A DNA stretch of 64,000 nucleotides from Idiomarinaceae bacterium HL-53 (GCA_001458075.1 LN899469.1:372001-436000); one strand, 5' to 3'; positions 8,692-19,492 are shown, counted from the stretch's first letter. Notes: generated by a model from the sequence alone, not told the origin. Translations and numbers: made by a program.

Positions 8692-9533
8692 TCATCGTGA
8701 GTGGTCGTTCTGGTTCAGGAAAAACCATTGCGCTTCGAGTGCTTGAAGACCTAGGTTTTTACTGCGTTGATAATTTACCATTGCAGCTTCTGCCCGCACT
8801 CATTCATTGTGTGAGCAATTATGAATCCGTTGCTGTAAGCGTTGACGTGAGGAACCTGCCCCAAGACGACAATGCACTTGCAGATGCGTTAGACTTTTTG
8901 CCAGAAAAAATTAAACCAGAAATTCTCTATATTGATGCGTCCGATGAAGTTTTGTTGCGTCGCTATGGAGAAACGCGACGCATGCACCCGCTCTCAAAAC
9001 AAGAGAGCTCATTGCCAGACGCAGTAGCACTTGAAAATAAGTTACTAGAACCTTTAGTAGCTCGCACGAATTGGCGTATAGATTCGAGTAAGTTGAGTGT
9101 TCACGAACTGAGTGAAATGGTTCGCGAGCACGTACTAGGGCGCAAGGACAACCAGCTCATTCTAACGTTTCTCTCGTTTGGCTTTAAGCATGGTGCTCCC
9201 GCGAATGCAGACACCGTGCTCGATTCGCGTATTCTGCCAAACCCACACTGGGAACCAGAATTAAAGGCACTCACCGGGCTAGATCAACCCGTTATTAACT
9301 ATCTACAAGAACAGCCTTTGGTGACTAAATTCGTGCAGCAAGTCGGTACATTTATCGACACGTGGCTTCCTTACTTTGAGCGTAGCAATCGCAGCTATCT
9401 CACGATTGCGATTGGTTGCACAGGCGGTCAGCACCGCTCGGTATTCATTGCAGAAGCACTTGCGCGCCGATACCGTGAACAAGGTATGAACGTGAAGATG
9501 AAGCATCGCGAGTTAGAGAAGAAAAATGCCTGA
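8682..9533 (+). CDS. rapZ: RapZ, nucleotide-binding regulator and RNase adapter
   Basis: 283 residues. Walker A GRSGSGKT at about residue 8, then LEDLGFYCVDNLPLQLLP, RRYGETRRMHPL and the C-terminal GCTGGQHRSV that forms the ligand-binding fold. In E. coli RapZ senses glucosamine-6-phosphate and directs RNase E to the sRNA GlmZ; whether that sRNA pathway exists here cannot be judged from this window. It overlaps both ptsN and ptsO. Confidence 0.95.
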   Translation: MQLIIVSGRSGSGKTIALRVLEDLGFYCVDNLPLQLLPALIHCVSNYESVAVSVDVRNLPQDDNALADALDFLPEKIKPEILYIDASDEVLLRRYGETRRMHPLSKQESSLPDAVALENKLLEPLVARTNWRIDSSKLSVHELSEMVREHVLGRKDNQLILTFLSFGFKHGAPANADTVLDSRILPNPHWEPELKALTGLDQPVINYLQEQPLVTKFVQQVGTFIDTWLPYFERSNRSYLTIAIGCTGGQHRSVFIAEALARRYREQGMNVKMKHRELEKKNA

Positions 9534-9801
9534 ACTTAAACGGGCCATGACCATTAAGAACAAGTTGGGTTTGCACGCCCGTGCAGCCACTAAATTGGCT
9601 AAGCTGAGTAGCCAGTTCAAAGCAAAAGTCACTATAGAGCAAGGCGCTCAGCGGGTTGACGCATCAAGTGTTATGGGTCTAATGCTACTGGCCAGCCAAC
9701 AAGGCAAAGAAATAAATGTCATCGCAGAAGGGCAAGATGCAGAAGCTGCCCTCAATGCTATCGAGCAACTCATTCAAGATCGCTTCGACGAAGAAGCTTG
9801 A
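9526..9801 (+). CDS. ptsO: PTS-Ntr phosphocarrier NPr (PtsO)
   Basis: 91 residues, HPr fold. Phospho-accepting histidine in NKLGLHARAATKLAKLSSQF (about residue 18), and the regulatory loop DASSVMGLMLLASQQG. It carries phosphate from PtsP to PtsN. Last gene of the rpoN-hpf-ptsN-rapZ-ptsO cluster; convergent with pmbA. Confidence 0.94.
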   Translation: MPELKRAMTIKNKLGLHARAATKLAKLSSQFKAKVTIEQGAQRVDASSVMGLMLLASQQGKEINVIAEGQDAEAALNAIEQLIQDRFDEEA

Positions 9802-9922
9802 TCTGTTCCTGCAACCCTAGGCGATGAGCCGCATGTAGTTCCGTTCAGGCAACCCCATGCGATGTGCCAACCGAGATGCTAACGCTGGGACGCCGTGCTG
9901 CCTTGCCACGACAGAGCCAAAA
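9802..9922. other. Gap between convergent ptsO and pmbA with a short open stretch
   Basis: No terminator hairpin is obvious. On the minus strand a frame of about 36 codons stays open down to a TAG at 9819-9817 and reads ARQHGVPALASRLAHRMGLP and on, which looks protein-like, but it has no upstream start codon of its own and overlaps the end of pmbA. I do not recognise it; it may be a remnant of a lost gene or chance. Confidence 0.3.
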
Positions 9923-11269
9923 CTACTCGCCAGCAATCTTCATTGATTCAATGAGCACCGAACCTGATTGCACTCCATGGCGAAGATCAACATCAGAACC
10001 AATCGCAGCAATGTTCATAAACATATCTTTCAAGTTGCCCGCAATCGTAACCTCAGTAACAGGGAACTGAATTTCCCCATTCTCCACCCAGAAACCACTA
10101 GCACCGCGACTATAATCGCCCGTCACCATGTTCACACCCTGCCCCATCAACTCCGTCACCACCAAACCAGTATCCATACGCTTACACAGCGCATCAAAGT
10201 CGTCACTTCCGTGCGAAACTAGCCAGTTGTGAATTCCCCCAGCATGGCCCGTTGGTTCCATACCCAAACGACGCGCCGCATAACTCGCCAAAAGGTAAGT
10301 TTGTAATTCCCCCCCAGCAATAATGTCACGCTCATGAGTCGCCAAGCCTTCGTGGTCAAATGGCGAGGACGCCAAACCACCCTTGATATGCGGATTCTCG
10401 TGAATGGTTAACCAAGACGGAAATATTTGCTCGCCCAATTGGTCCAATAAGAAACTTGTTTTACGGTAGAGATTACCGCCACTGATGGCACTCACAAAAT
10501 GCCCAAACAAACCATGCGCTACGTCACTGTGAAAAAGCACCGGGGCCGTCATCGTTTGCAACTTCCTTGCGCCCAACCGGTTAACCGTTGCCTCGACCGC
10601 CTCTTTTGCAACCGCTTCTGGCGTATTCAGCAACGCAGGATTACGCGCCAGCGTGTACGCGTAATCGCGTTCCATACGATCGCCTTCCTTCGCGATCGGC
10701 ATACAACTCAAGCTCTGACGAGAACTCAAATAATGCCCCAAGAAGCCATGTGTGTTGCCATACAAACGGAAGCCACAATGACTACTGAAACTTGCACCAT
10801 CTGAATTTACAATGCGTTCATCCGCCGCCAACATCGCGCGCTCACAGCGCAGCGCCATCTCACTTGCATACTCCGGCGACTGATCCGCCTCATAAAAAAG
10901 TTCTAACTCCGGATATTCCTGAGCCATTAGCTCTTTCGGTGCCAGCCCCGCGTATGAGTCAGCTTCCGTCCACTTCGCAATTTCACAAGCTTTTTCTATA
11001 GCCGCCGCAATCGCTTCAGGAGACAAATCCGCCGTACTTGCATTCCCTTTCTTCTGCCCACGATAAACACTGATACCTAAGCTACCGTCTTGATTAAACT
11101 CGACCGTTTCAATTTCCGCTAACCGTGTAGATACCGACAAACCACGACTATAATTCAATGCACACTCAGCCGCCGTTGCGCCAAGTTTAGTCGCTTGTTT
11201 CAAAGCCTCTTGCACAGCGCCTTGCGCGCGCTCTACTTCTTTTTGCAATTGCGCTTGATTCGACAACAC
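9923..11269 (-). CDS. pmbA: PmbA/TldE, partner subunit of the TldD-TldE metalloprotease
   Basis: 448 residues, GTG start preceded by GGAG. PmbA (TldE) forms a heterodimer with TldD, which carries the zinc site; together they degrade unfolded peptides and process microcin B17, and act on the CcdA antitoxin in E. coli. Conserved stretches include ALNYSRGLSVSTRLAEIETV near the N terminus, the central domain HSDVAHGLFGHFVSAISGGN and the C-terminal TGDYSRGASGFWVENGEI. The tldD partner is encoded only about 600 bases beyond its start, on the far side of darP. Confidence 0.94.
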   Translation of the reverse strand: MLSNQAQLQKEVERAQGAVQEALKQATKLGATAAECALNYSRGLSVSTRLAEIETVEFNQDGSLGISVYRGQKKGNASTADLSPEAIAAAIEKACEIAKWTEADSYAGLAPKELMAQEYPELELFYEADQSPEYASEMALRCERAMLAADERIVNSDGASFSSHCGFRLYGNTHGFLGHYLSSRQSLSCMPIAKEGDRMERDYAYTLARNPALLNTPEAVAKEAVEATVNRLGARKLQTMTAPVLFHSDVAHGLFGHFVSAISGGNLYRKTSFLLDQLGEQIFPSWLTIHENPHIKGGLASSPFDHEGLATHERDIIAGGELQTYLLASYAARRLGMEPTGHAGGIHNWLVSHGSDDFDALCKRMDTGLVVTELMGQGVNMVTGDYSRGASGFWVENGEIQFPVTEVTIAGNLKDMFMNIAAIGSDVDLRHGVQSGSVLIESMKIAGE

Positions 11270-11349
11270 ATGTCTCCTTTTTGAGTTCTCAATAAACTGC
11301 TAAACTCCGCAGTCTATTCTTGGAATTTTATTGTTAGTGTGAGCCTACT

Positions 11350-11847
11350 ATGACAAATGAACACGACGAAGACGATTTCGTCAGTAAATCAGAACGCAAG
11401 CGAGACGTGCTTGCGATCACCGATTTAGGGCGCCAATTGGTAGACTTACCTCCTGGGCAACTCAACGAGCTGCCACTTAGTGATGAAGTGCTTGCTGCCG
11501 TTCAACTCGCGAAAAAAATTCGCAACAAACACGTGGGTTTTAAGCGCCAAATTCAGTTTATCGGCAAATTACTTCGCCACGACGACCCACAACCTATTTT
11601 CGATGCACTTGCCGCTAAAGAACAAGAGCATTTGCATCAGCAAGCTCATTTTCATGCGCTCGAGCAATGGCGAGACCGCATTCTGGCTGAAGGTGATTCA
11701 GCGATACAGGCGTTCATTGATGAACACCCCGGCGCCGACCGCCAACATATTCGCCAGCTCGTGCGCTTAGCACAAAAGCAAAAGGCCGAGAATAAACCTC
11801 CTGCTGCTTTTCGTGAGCTCTTCAAATACTTGCGTGAAATATCCTAA
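11350..11847 (+). CDS. darP: Ribosome-associated protein DarP (YjgA, DUF615)
   Basis: 165 residues, highly charged and helical, with the family core KSERKRDVLAITDLGRQLVD and LAKKIRNKHVGFKRQIQFIG. DarP associates with the large ribosomal subunit late in assembly. Divergent from pmbA, as in E. coli where yjgA and pmbA are also neighbours, and convergent with tldD (23 bases between stops). Confidence 0.92.
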   Translation: MTNEHDEDDFVSKSERKRDVLAITDLGRQLVDLPPGQLNELPLSDEVLAAVQLAKKIRNKHVGFKRQIQFIGKLLRHDDPQPIFDALAAKEQEHLHQQAHFHALEQWRDRILAEGDSAIQAFIDEHPGADRQHIRQLVRLAQKQKAENKPPAAFRELFKYLREIS

Positions 11848-11870
11848 GACAACTCGGTTTAGAGGCCCGA

Positions 11871-13316
11871 TTACTCGGTGCCTCCGACCGTCATCATATC
11901 GACTTTGAGCGTTGGCTGCCCGACTCCCACAGGAACGCTCTGCCCGTCTTTACCGCACACACCAATCCCTGCGTCGAGAGCAAGGTCATTACCAAGCATT
12001 GATACCTGCTGCATTGACTCCGGGCCGTTTCCTATCAGTGTCGCGCCTTTAATCGGTGTCGTAATCTTGCCGTCTTCAATGAGATAAGCCTCGGAAGCGC
12101 TAAATACAAACTTGCCAGAGGTAATGTCGACCTGCCCACCCGAGAACTGAGGCGCGTAGATACCACGTTTAACCGATGCAATAATCTCATCACGCTCGTA
12201 TTTTCCACCGAGCATATAAGTGTTCGTCATTCGTGGCATCGGCAAATGAGCGTATGATTCACGTCGACCATTACCCGTCGGTGAAACCCCCATTAATCGG
12301 GCATTCATCTTATCTTGCATGTAGCCCACCAACCGGCCATCTTCGATCAATACGTTATAATCTGTTTTCGTGCCTTCGTCATCTACACTTAGTGAGCCTC
12401 GGCGGTTACTTAACGTGCCGTCATCGACAATAGTGCAGCCTTTAGCAGCCACTTGTTCACCCATACGACCCGCATATGCAGATGCCCCTTTGCGATTAAA
12501 GTCACCTTCTAAACCATGCCCTACCGCTTCATGTAACAACACGCCCGGCCAACCTGCACCTAACACCACCGGCATGGTACCGGCGGGCGCTGCTTGCGCT
12601 TCTAACATCACTAATGCTTGGCGCACTGCTTCCTCAACATAAGCGAGGTATCGAGGCTTCTGGCCCGTTTCTGGGAGCGTAAAGTAACGATAATCGACAC
12701 GGCCGCCGCCTCCGGCACTACCACGCTCACGCCGCCCTTGTTGATCGACCAATACGGTACAATTCAACCGCACCAAGGGGCGTATATCCGTAGCAAGCGT
12801 TCCATCGGTAGCCGCCACAAGTATATGTTCCCAGACGCCCGTAAGGCTTACCGCCACTTCGGTAACACGGGGATCTAGCTTACGAGCATGACGGTCCATC
12901 TGCTGCAGCATATCGATCTTCTTCGCTTCCGATAAACTCTTGAGCGGATCATCCGGCAAATATAGGGCATCATAATTCTGCTTACTAAGTACTTTGGTTT
13001 GTTTGGACTGGCCAGCGGCGCTGATACCACGAGCAGCTTTCGCTGCGTCTTGAAGCGATTGCGCGGAAATACTATCAGCGTATGCAAACCCAGTTTTCTC
13101 ACCAACCACCGCGCGCACACCTAAACCCGCCTCAATGGTATAGCTACCACTCTTCACAATGCCGTCTTCGAGGGCCCACATCTCATGAACACTCTGCTGT
13201 AAATAGATATCGGCAAAATCTAGATCACCCGTGTAGAGCGTATTTAACCCTTGCTGGAGTACCTGCTCATCGATCCCGTTTGCCGCTAGCAGAATGTCAC
13301 TCACTTGTTGTTGCAT
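11871..13316 (-). CDS. tldD: TldD, metalloprotease subunit
   Basis: 481 residues from the ATG at 13316 (a TTG two codons upstream at 13322 is the alternative; a GAGGTG lies nearer the TTG). The zinc-binding HExxxH-type motif is visible as [19 protein letters not shown] (about residues 258-276), and the C terminus has [18 protein letters not shown] and [20 protein letters not shown]. With PmbA it forms a compartmentalised peptidase. The 5' end overlaps the 3' end of the amidase gene by 20 bases. Confidence 0.95.
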   Translation of the reverse strand: MQQQVSDILLAANGIDEQVLQQGLNTLYTGDLDFADIYLQQSVHEMWALEDGIVKSGSYTIEAGLGVRAVVGEKTGFAYADSISAQSLQDAAKAARGISAAGQSKQTKVLSKQNYDALYLPDDPLKSLSEAKKIDMLQQMDRHARKLDPRVTEVAVSLTGVWEHILVAATDGTLATDIRPLVRLNCTVLVDQQGRRERGSAGGGGRVDYRYFTLPETGQKPRYLAYVEEAVRQALVMLEAQAAPAGTMPVVLGAGWPGVLLHEAVGHGLEGDFNRKGASAYAGRMGEQVAAKGCTIVDDGTLSNRRGSLSVDDEGTKTDYNVLIEDGRLVGYMQDKMNARLMGVSPTGNGRRESYAHLPMPRMTNTYMLGGKYERDEIIASVKRGIYAPQFSGGQVDITSGKFVFSASEAYLIEDGKITTPIKGATLIGNGPESMQQVSMLGNDLALDAGIGVCGKDGQSVPVGVGQPTLKVDMMTVGGTE

Positions 13317-14145
13317 GTTCAATGAACTTCACCTCAAACTGATTATGTGCAGCGATAGGCATTTTATCCCGCACCTGTGTAATTGCTTCATGATCTATAT
13401 AAACCGTTAACACCCCAGGCTCAGCACCTAAAGCCCCAACCTCTCGCCCCCAAGGGTCAATCACCATCGAATGACCCCAGGTTTCTCGTCCGTCGGCATG
13501 TGTCCCGGTTTGGTTTGGCGCCAACATAAATACTTGTTGCTCAATAGCACGTGCTGCCAATAAAGTTCGCCAATGAGCCTCACCTGTCACTTTCGTAAAG
13601 GCTGAGGGCAAAGCAATTAGTTCCGCTCCTGCGTTTCTCAATGCCCGAAATAACTCAGGGAAGCGCAAATCGTAACATACCGAAAGCCCCAATTTGCCCC
13701 ATGGAGTATCGATCACTACAATCTGCTTTCCCGGTTGCGTAAACTTCGATTCTTGATAGCGTTTCGTGCCGTCATCAACTAATGCATCGAACAAATGAAT
13801 TTTATCATAGCGCGCGACCTGCTCTCCTTGTTCATCATATAGCAAGGAGGCAGCAGCATAACGCTCGCCCTCGTCAATCGGCAAAGTACCCGCGAGAATC
13901 CACACTTTGTGTCGCGCGGCTAGCGCTGCAATAAAGCTTTGGATATCTCCATCACCCGCGGTCTCCGCAAATTTTCCTTGTCGTTGCTCACCCGCACCAA
14001 AGCGCGCAAACATTTCCGGAAAGATAACCAGCTGTGGCCGCGTATCAGGCAGCTTTTCCATAAGCCTCTCAATTTCTTGTTTATTACTTTCCCAATCGGC
14101 TTTAGAGGTCCATTGTAATAAGCTAATGCAATTCGCTTTATTCAC
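13297..14145 (-). CDS. Carbon-nitrogen hydrolase (Nit/omega-amidase type)
   Basis: 282 residues from GTG 14145, chosen because AGGAGG lies five bases upstream; a TTG at 14160 would hide that site. The catalytic triad of the nitrilase superfamily is visible: Glu in [12 protein letters not shown], Lys in [10 protein letters not shown], Cys in [20 protein letters not shown]. Closest in character to Nit1/Nit2-type enzymes that act on deaminated glutathione or alpha-keto acid amides. It is inserted between yhdP and tldD in an overlapping run. Exact substrate is not known from sequence. Confidence 0.88.
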   Translation of the reverse strand: MNKANCISLLQWTSKADWESNKQEIERLMEKLPDTRPQLVIFPEMFARFGAGEQRQGKFAETAGDGDIQSFIAALAARHKVWILAGTLPIDEGERYAAASLLYDEQGEQVARYDKIHLFDALVDDGTKRYQESKFTQPGKQIVVIDTPWGKLGLSVCYDLRFPELFRALRNAGAELIALPSAFTKVTGEAHWRTLLAARAIEQQVFMLAPNQTGTHADGRETWGHSMVIDPWGREVGALGAEPGVLTVYIDHEAITQVRDKMPIAAHNQFEVKFIEHATTSE

Positions 14146-17100
14146 CTTCGCCTCCTTCAATTTCGCTATCGCCCTCGGCTTCGAGCCGTTCGAGTTCTTG
14201 CAAAGCTTCTTCAGGAATCTCTACGTCTGTAGCGTCACGACGTACTTCTGAAATAACCGGCGACTGCACCGTACCTGTTAATCGATATTCAAGGCGCGAT
14301 ATCACTTGCGCATCATGCAAAACTCGGTCTAACAACAACGCGGCAATCCCACTTGGTGGATTCACCATCCAAGCAAGCAAAACAGGCAAGCTCGACGTCA
14401 CTTTGGGCGTGTAGGCAAGCTTGTAATCTAAAGCTTGTGTGTTGAGGTTGGTGGAGCCTTGTACATCTAGATCTCCTGCAGAACCTAACATGCGGCTATT
14501 ATTGGTGGTAACCACCCCATCGACGAGCTCAACATCACCCGAGAAGTCATTGAAAAACATGCCTCTGGCAAATATGTCACGAAAATCGAGTGTTAGTTTT
14601 CTAACTAAGCTATCGAGGCTTAATACAGAGAAAATGCGAGCACCACCGTCATCTACGTCCCGTAAATAGCCTGATTGCATACCATACCTCAGTGCGCCAT
14701 CTAACGTTTCTGTATTCACATCAAACAAGCCACCAGACCAAGTTAAATCGGTGCTCACATTCATCGAAGCATCACGAACAACTGAGTCAACCCCCCATTC
14801 TTGGAGTAACAGACTAATATTCGCTGTATTAAAACTTCCTTGTACACGGCTATATAGCTCCCCGTCAGACTCCGTCCATCCCCCCGAAAACTCGGCTTGT
14901 GTGCCACTTTTCAATAATCGTAAATGGCGTAATTGACCGTCCTTAATTCTCGGATCGAACCCTAAAGTAATGCGGCCTAAATCTCTGTCGTCGTAACGAC
15001 AAATTCGGCAGATAAACTCAAATGGTGGTAGTTGTTCCAGCCAATATGCTTGGCCTTCCGGAACAACAGCGTCTGCCTCCGAAACGTTCGCTTCCTGTTG
15101 TTCTAAGGGTTTGGCAAGCTCAAAGAAATCAGCCGTGAAACGCATCGAATCGCTGTGCTCTGCATAGTCCACAGCCATTCGAGTTTGCTCCGCATTCACT
15201 TCACCTTGCCATTGTCCATCAATGTGCGACAAATCAAATTCGACATCGTTGAGCTGATAACCATGAAGATTCAGAGTCGTAATGCCGCCGATAATTCCTC
15301 TTAGGGGTGGAAGCCAATCGACCGCGCGCTCGGCAGACTCTTCAATTAATTCCTGTTGAGGCCTAGTGAGTAACGGCTGCCATTCCGCTAAGCTCACTTC
15401 TGTCAGCGCAAGTTCTAGCATTGTCGATTGAGCTTGCATTGCAACTTCGTCTCTGCTTTTTCCAAGCGTAAACCAGGCACTTTCAAAACCCGGTTGTGAG
15501 ATATCCTTGCGTAAATCAAGCTGGAATTGATCTGCTACCCGCGTACGGAGCTGTAGCGTGTCTAAATCGCCAAAAATATCGGTTTCCCAAAACCAAATTT
15601 CACCCGGCGCTTTGCCCATCGGCTCAGGTAAACCACTCGCAACTGGTGTAAGGTCGACCCGCACATTGCCTTCATACCGAAGCTTATTTTCTTCGATAAA
15701 CATAGCGAACCGAGCCTGAGCAAGCACATCTCCACGCAGCTGTGTAGCGATATTCTCATTCACGAATTGGTTTGCAATCACTTCTGCAGAAGCGAGCGCA
15801 TTCCCATTGACCGTCAATTCATATACACCCTCTTGCATTTGTCCTTGCACATCAATATCAATCGGCAGCCCTTCCCACCGTACATCTTCTGCTGCAAGGC
15901 TTAGCGTCGAGTTATCAAACACCAATCGCCCGTTTACCCGGTTGAAATAAGTATTAATCGGTTCGATGTAAATGCGCTGATCGACTAATTCCGCATACCC
16001 GGTGGCTCTCACTTGACGGGGATTTGCCAACGGAATCTCAAGGTTAAATGCACCCGCCACTGCTTTATCACCGCGCACCCGCGCCATCGCATTGCCAACG
16101 GTATTGGCTAGCGGAGATTGTGCAAACAAACGCTGCATCGTGTCGGGTTCGTCGATCACGTTCGCTGAAATATTCAATACTCGCCCAGGCGAAAGCAGAT
16201 CGCTCAATGTCGCCTGCATACGCTGCGCACTCACTTCTGCGAGCTGTGCTTGCTCCGTTGCAATGACCAACTCCTCGTCTTGATAGTGAATCGTTGCCAG
16301 CGCTGTCCTCAACGTAGGCCAGTCTGGAGAGAAACGAAACTCAAGGTCATTCAACTTTGCACTCGCTTGGAACACTCCCTCGCCTCCACGATAAGGAAAT
16401 TCGCTAAGTGCACCCCGCCAAATCATCCGCAAGTCTGAAACTTGTCCCGACCGCATCGAATTATCTAAGTAAGTACTTACATTGCTTCCAAGCTGCAAAG
16501 GTAATAAGCCCAATGCATCGAGTGTATTCAAGCGCTCGTCGCCACTCTCGACCGCCCACTCCACATGAGTACTTCGCCCTTGTCCCCCTTCGATACGGAA
16601 CCGCTGAATTATTTTCGCATCCGGCAAATCGAAGGTCGCACTCGGCATTCTAACCGTCCACCCGAATGGATCTCGGTGCCAGAATCCCTGCCAGTTAAGT
16701 GCTTCCAGCCGCTTTGCAGTCGCAAAGGTCGCTGGTGAACTCAGGTCCACCTCTTCTCCTGAAACTTGGAATCGCCCGCGATTGCGCTCACTCCAAAACT
16801 CGAGATTTAATCCTCGCACACCCGGAATTCCTCGAAACGGCTCCCACCCCAATCCATCCGCTTGCAAGTACACACGCCAGTCTCGTGCGGCCGTTAAATT
16901 TATCTTCACTTCTTTAAGCGTGCCTGAAGGTTCCATACCCTCGGACCAGTCGCTTATTTCAGCACCCGGAGAGCCAAACAAGCCCCAGACTGGGCTCGCA
17001 TCTGGAATGTCCACATCACTTACGTTCCAAAGATGCGCGCCGTCTTCATATAGCCATGCCACCGTGTCGAGAAGCCAGCGCTGATTATCCAAATCAACGG

Positions 17101-18019
17101 TCAGGGGAGAAGAGTTCATTAACCAACCTCCCTCTCGCGGTGTGAGTAGCCAAGTGGTTGGGCTCGTAATAAGCGTATGAGTGCGTTCACCGCGGCGCCA
17201 TGAGAGTGCATTTTCGTCGAAATGAACTTGGCCGTCAGTGAACTGACCGTTCTCGAAATCTAACCATCCTCGTAAATTAAACTCAGCGCGCTCGATCTCG
17301 GCACTAGAAGTTAGCTGACGAATCCACGGGGAAATATCAAGTCGACTGGCCTCCACATACAAATTACCCGCCAAAGGTTGGTTTGCTGCAGAAATGAGCT
17401 CTACAATGAAGTCGAGGTGGTTACTCGTTACGGTTGGAATAGAAAAGCGGCCAACGCCTTGTCGGCGTCCATTGCGATTCATCCAACTTAAATCTTGAAT
17501 GGTAATACTGCGTCGCTGCCGGCCGGTTTCATGAAAACGAATGACACTTTCACGTACTCTAAATTGTGTAAGCTGTTCAAACAACAAGCGCTCGATCGCC
17601 TCAAAAATTGGCAGGTTATCGAAGCTCGTGTCGCCCGTTGCGTATATATCTAGCTCGATACCATCTAGCTCAAAGTCATTAAAAACCAATTGCCAACTCA
17701 GAAGGCTCGCCCAGAAATCAAGTTGGGCGCGCGTTTCTCCAAGTACGAAGCTAATTTGATCTTCTTCCGGGCGCAGCAAGCTCACGTCTCTGAGCACAAG
17801 CGCAGGACCACCTGCCGACCAAGTTGCAGACAACTCTCCGATATCAATCGGCTGTCCATATTGCACCAAAACCCATTGTTCAATATCGGCTTTATATCGA
17901 TCTGCATGGGGTAAGGCAAGGCGTGCAAGTGACAATAAAATAGCGGCGGTTACGAGTAAAACAGCAACCGATAACCACAATTTATTGATGGCATAAACTA
18001 ACGCACGCGTTATTTTCAC
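14138..18019 (-). CDS. yhdP: YhdP, AsmA-like phospholipid transport protein
   Basis: 1293 residues, close to E. coli YhdP (1266). One N-terminal membrane helix (about residues 12-34) is followed by a very long beta-rich periplasmic part typical of the AsmA/TamB/YhdP repeating beta-groove proteins, which form hydrophobic bridges that carry phospholipids from inner to outer membrane. The C-terminal part (LDYKLAYTPKVTSSLPVLLA and nearby) is conserved. The acidic tail [12 protein letters not shown] is lineage specific. Start abuts the rng stop with a one-base overlap. Together with mla and lpt genes it makes this window rich in lipid-trafficking functions. Confidence 0.93.
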   Translation of the reverse strand: MKITRALVYAINKLWLSVAVLLVTAAILLSLARLALPHADRYKADIEQWVLVQYGQPIDIGELSATWSAGGPALVLRDVSLLRPEEDQISFVLGETRAQLDFWASLLSWQLVFNDFELDGIELDIYATGDTSFDNLPIFEAIERLLFEQLTQFRVRESVIRFHETGRQRRSITIQDLSWMNRNGRRQGVGRFSIPTVTSNHLDFIVELISAANQPLAGNLYVEASRLDISPWIRQLTSSAEIERAEFNLRGWLDFENGQFTDGQVHFDENALSWRRGERTHTLITSPTTWLLTPREGGWLMNSSPLTVDLDNQRWLLDTVAWLYEDGAHLWNVSDVDIPDASPVWGLFGSPGAEISDWSEGMEPSGTLKEVKINLTAARDWRVYLQADGLGWEPFRGIPGVRGLNLEFWSERNRGRFQVSGEEVDLSSPATFATAKRLEALNWQGFWHRDPFGWTVRMPSATFDLPDAKIIQRFRIEGGQGRSTHVEWAVESGDERLNTLDALGLLPLQLGSNVSTYLDNSMRSGQVSDLRMIWRGALSEFPYRGGEGVFQASAKLNDLEFRFSPDWPTLRTALATIHYQDEELVIATEQAQLAEVSAQRMQATLSDLLSPGRVLNISANVIDEPDTMQRLFAQSPLANTVGNAMARVRGDKAVAGAFNLEIPLANPRQVRATGYAELVDQRIYIEPINTYFNRVNGRLVFDNSTLSLAAEDVRWEGLPIDIDVQGQMQEGVYELTVNGNALASAEVIANQFVNENIATQLRGDVLAQARFAMFIEENKLRYEGNVRVDLTPVASGLPEPMGKAPGEIWFWETDIFGDLDTLQLRTRVADQFQLDLRKDISQPGFESAWFTLGKSRDEVAMQAQSTMLELALTEVSLAEWQPLLTRPQQELIEESAERAVDWLPPLRGIIGGITTLNLHGYQLNDVEFDLSHIDGQWQGEVNAEQTRMAVDYAEHSDSMRFTADFFELAKPLEQQEANVSEADAVVPEGQAYWLEQLPPFEFICRICRYDDRDLGRITLGFDPRIKDGQLRHLRLLKSGTQAEFSGGWTESDGELYSRVQGSFNTANISLLLQEWGVDSVVRDASMNVSTDLTWSGGLFDVNTETLDGALRYGMQSGYLRDVDDGGARIFSVLSLDSLVRKLTLDFRDIFARGMFFNDFSGDVELVDGVVTTNNSRMLGSAGDLDVQGSTNLNTQALDYKLAYTPKVTSSLPVLLAWMVNPPSGIAALLLDRVLHDAQVISRLEYRLTGTVQSPVISEVRRDATDVEIPEEALQELERLEAEGDSEIEGGEGE

Positions 18020-19488
18020 TACATCATCACCACGTCGAATTGCTCTTGGTGATAGAGCGGCTCAATTTGAATCTTAATTTGTTTACCCACGAATACCTCT
18101 AATTCCGCCAATGCGTGCGACTCTTCATTCAGTAACCGCTCTGCCACTGCCGCAGAGCCATAAACCACGAACTTATCTGCATCATAAGCACGATGTACAC
18201 GCACAATTTCCCGCATAATTTCGTAGCAAACAGTTTCTACCGTTTTCATCGTGCCTCGCCCTTTACATACAGGGCATTCCGACGAAAGCACATGCTCTAA
18301 ACTCTCACGCGTGCGCTTGCGGGTGACCTCTACGAGCCCTAGCGACGTAAAACCACTAATACTCGTGCGCGCACGATCTTTAGCAAGTGCTTGCTCTAAG
18401 CTATGTAGAACGCGTCGCTTATGGTCGTCACTTTGCATATCTATAAAGTCGACAATGATAATGCCGCCTAAGTTTCGTAAACGTAGTTGTCGTGCAATCG
18501 CCTGCGTCGCTTCCACATTGGTATTAAATATAGTTTCCTCGAGATTTCGATGCCCCACAAACGCGCCCGTATTGATATCGATGGTCGTCATCGCTTCCGT
18601 TTGGTCGATAATGAGGCTGCCACCAGATTTCAAAGTGACACGGCGATCGAGAGCCCGCTGAATTTCGTTTTCAACATCGAAGAGATCAAAAATTGGGCGA
18701 TCACCGTCATATAGTTCTAAGCATTCAAGGAGCTCAGGTATAAATTCCTCAATGAAATCCTTGAGCTGCTGAAATGCAAGTTTTGAATCAACGCGAATGC
18801 GTTCAACCTCAACTCCCACCATATCGCGTAACACGCGTGAGGCCAGATTTAAATCTTGATAGAGCACACCGCCATGAGATTTGCGTAAACGCCGCTCTCT
18901 AATTTTTGCCCAAACGCGACGAAGGAATTCAGCGTCTTGTTGCAATTCCTCGTCTTTCACACCTTCAGCCGCAGTGCGTACGATAAATCCAACATCTGCG
19001 TCGGAAAGTTCTGAGGTAATGCGCCGTAGACGCTCACGCTCTTCTTCACTCTCGATTCTTTGCGATACACCCACATGTTCAGAACGTGGCATAAGAACTA
19101 AGTAACGCGACGGGATCGTGATGTCGGTCGTCAAGCGTGCACCTTTCGTACCGAGTGGATCCTTAACCACTTGCACCATAATGTACTGGCCCTGCTTTAC
19201 AAGCTGGGTGATGTCTTTGGTTAGTGTGGAATCTTCACTCGTTGCCGCGTCGGCTTCCGCGCGCATAAGAATGTCAGAAGCATGCAAAAAGGCAGCTTTA
19301 TCTAAACCGATATCTACAAATGCGGCCTGCATGCCTGGCAATACGCGACTGACTTTGCCCACGTATACGTTGCCTACCAAACCGCGTTTGGCTTCACGTT
19401 CTATGTGAACCTCTTGCAAAATACCGTTCTCGACAACCGCCACACGTGTTTCACTCGGCGTGACATTGACCAATACTTCCGCTGTCAT
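18019..19488 (-). CDS. rng: Ribonuclease G
   Basis: 489 residues, same length as E. coli RNase G. An S1 domain (about residues 35-125) with GNVYVGKVSRVLPGMQAAFV is followed by the RNase H-like and DNase I-like catalytic parts: magnesium ligands in MTTIDINTGAF and GGIIIVDFIDM, and the zinc-link CPVCKGRG near residue 405. It trims the 5' end of 16S rRNA and takes part in mRNA decay. Preceded by GGTGAAGAA. Lies four bases after maf. Confidence 0.96.
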   Translation of the reverse strand: MTAEVLVNVTPSETRVAVVENGILQEVHIEREAKRGLVGNVYVGKVSRVLPGMQAAFVDIGLDKAAFLHASDILMRAEADAATSEDSTLTKDITQLVKQGQYIMVQVVKDPLGTKGARLTTDITIPSRYLVLMPRSEHVGVSQRIESEEERERLRRITSELSDADVGFIVRTAAEGVKDEELQQDAEFLRRVWAKIRERRLRKSHGGVLYQDLNLASRVLRDMVGVEVERIRVDSKLAFQQLKDFIEEFIPELLECLELYDGDRPIFDLFDVENEIQRALDRRVTLKSGGSLIIDQTEAMTTIDINTGAFVGHRNLEETIFNTNVEATQAIARQLRLRNLGGIIIVDFIDMQSDDHKRRVLHSLEQALAKDRARTSISGFTSLGLVEVTRKRTRESLEHVLSSECPVCKGRGTMKTVETVCYEIMREIVRVHRAYDADKFVVYGSAAVAERLLNEESHALAELEVFVGKQIKIQIEPLYHQEQFDVVMM

Positions 19489-19492
19489 TTCT

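Noticed and set aside
18251-18661. 136-codon plus-strand frame opposite rng
   Set aside because: Lies fully inside a strongly conserved gene and shows no known pattern.
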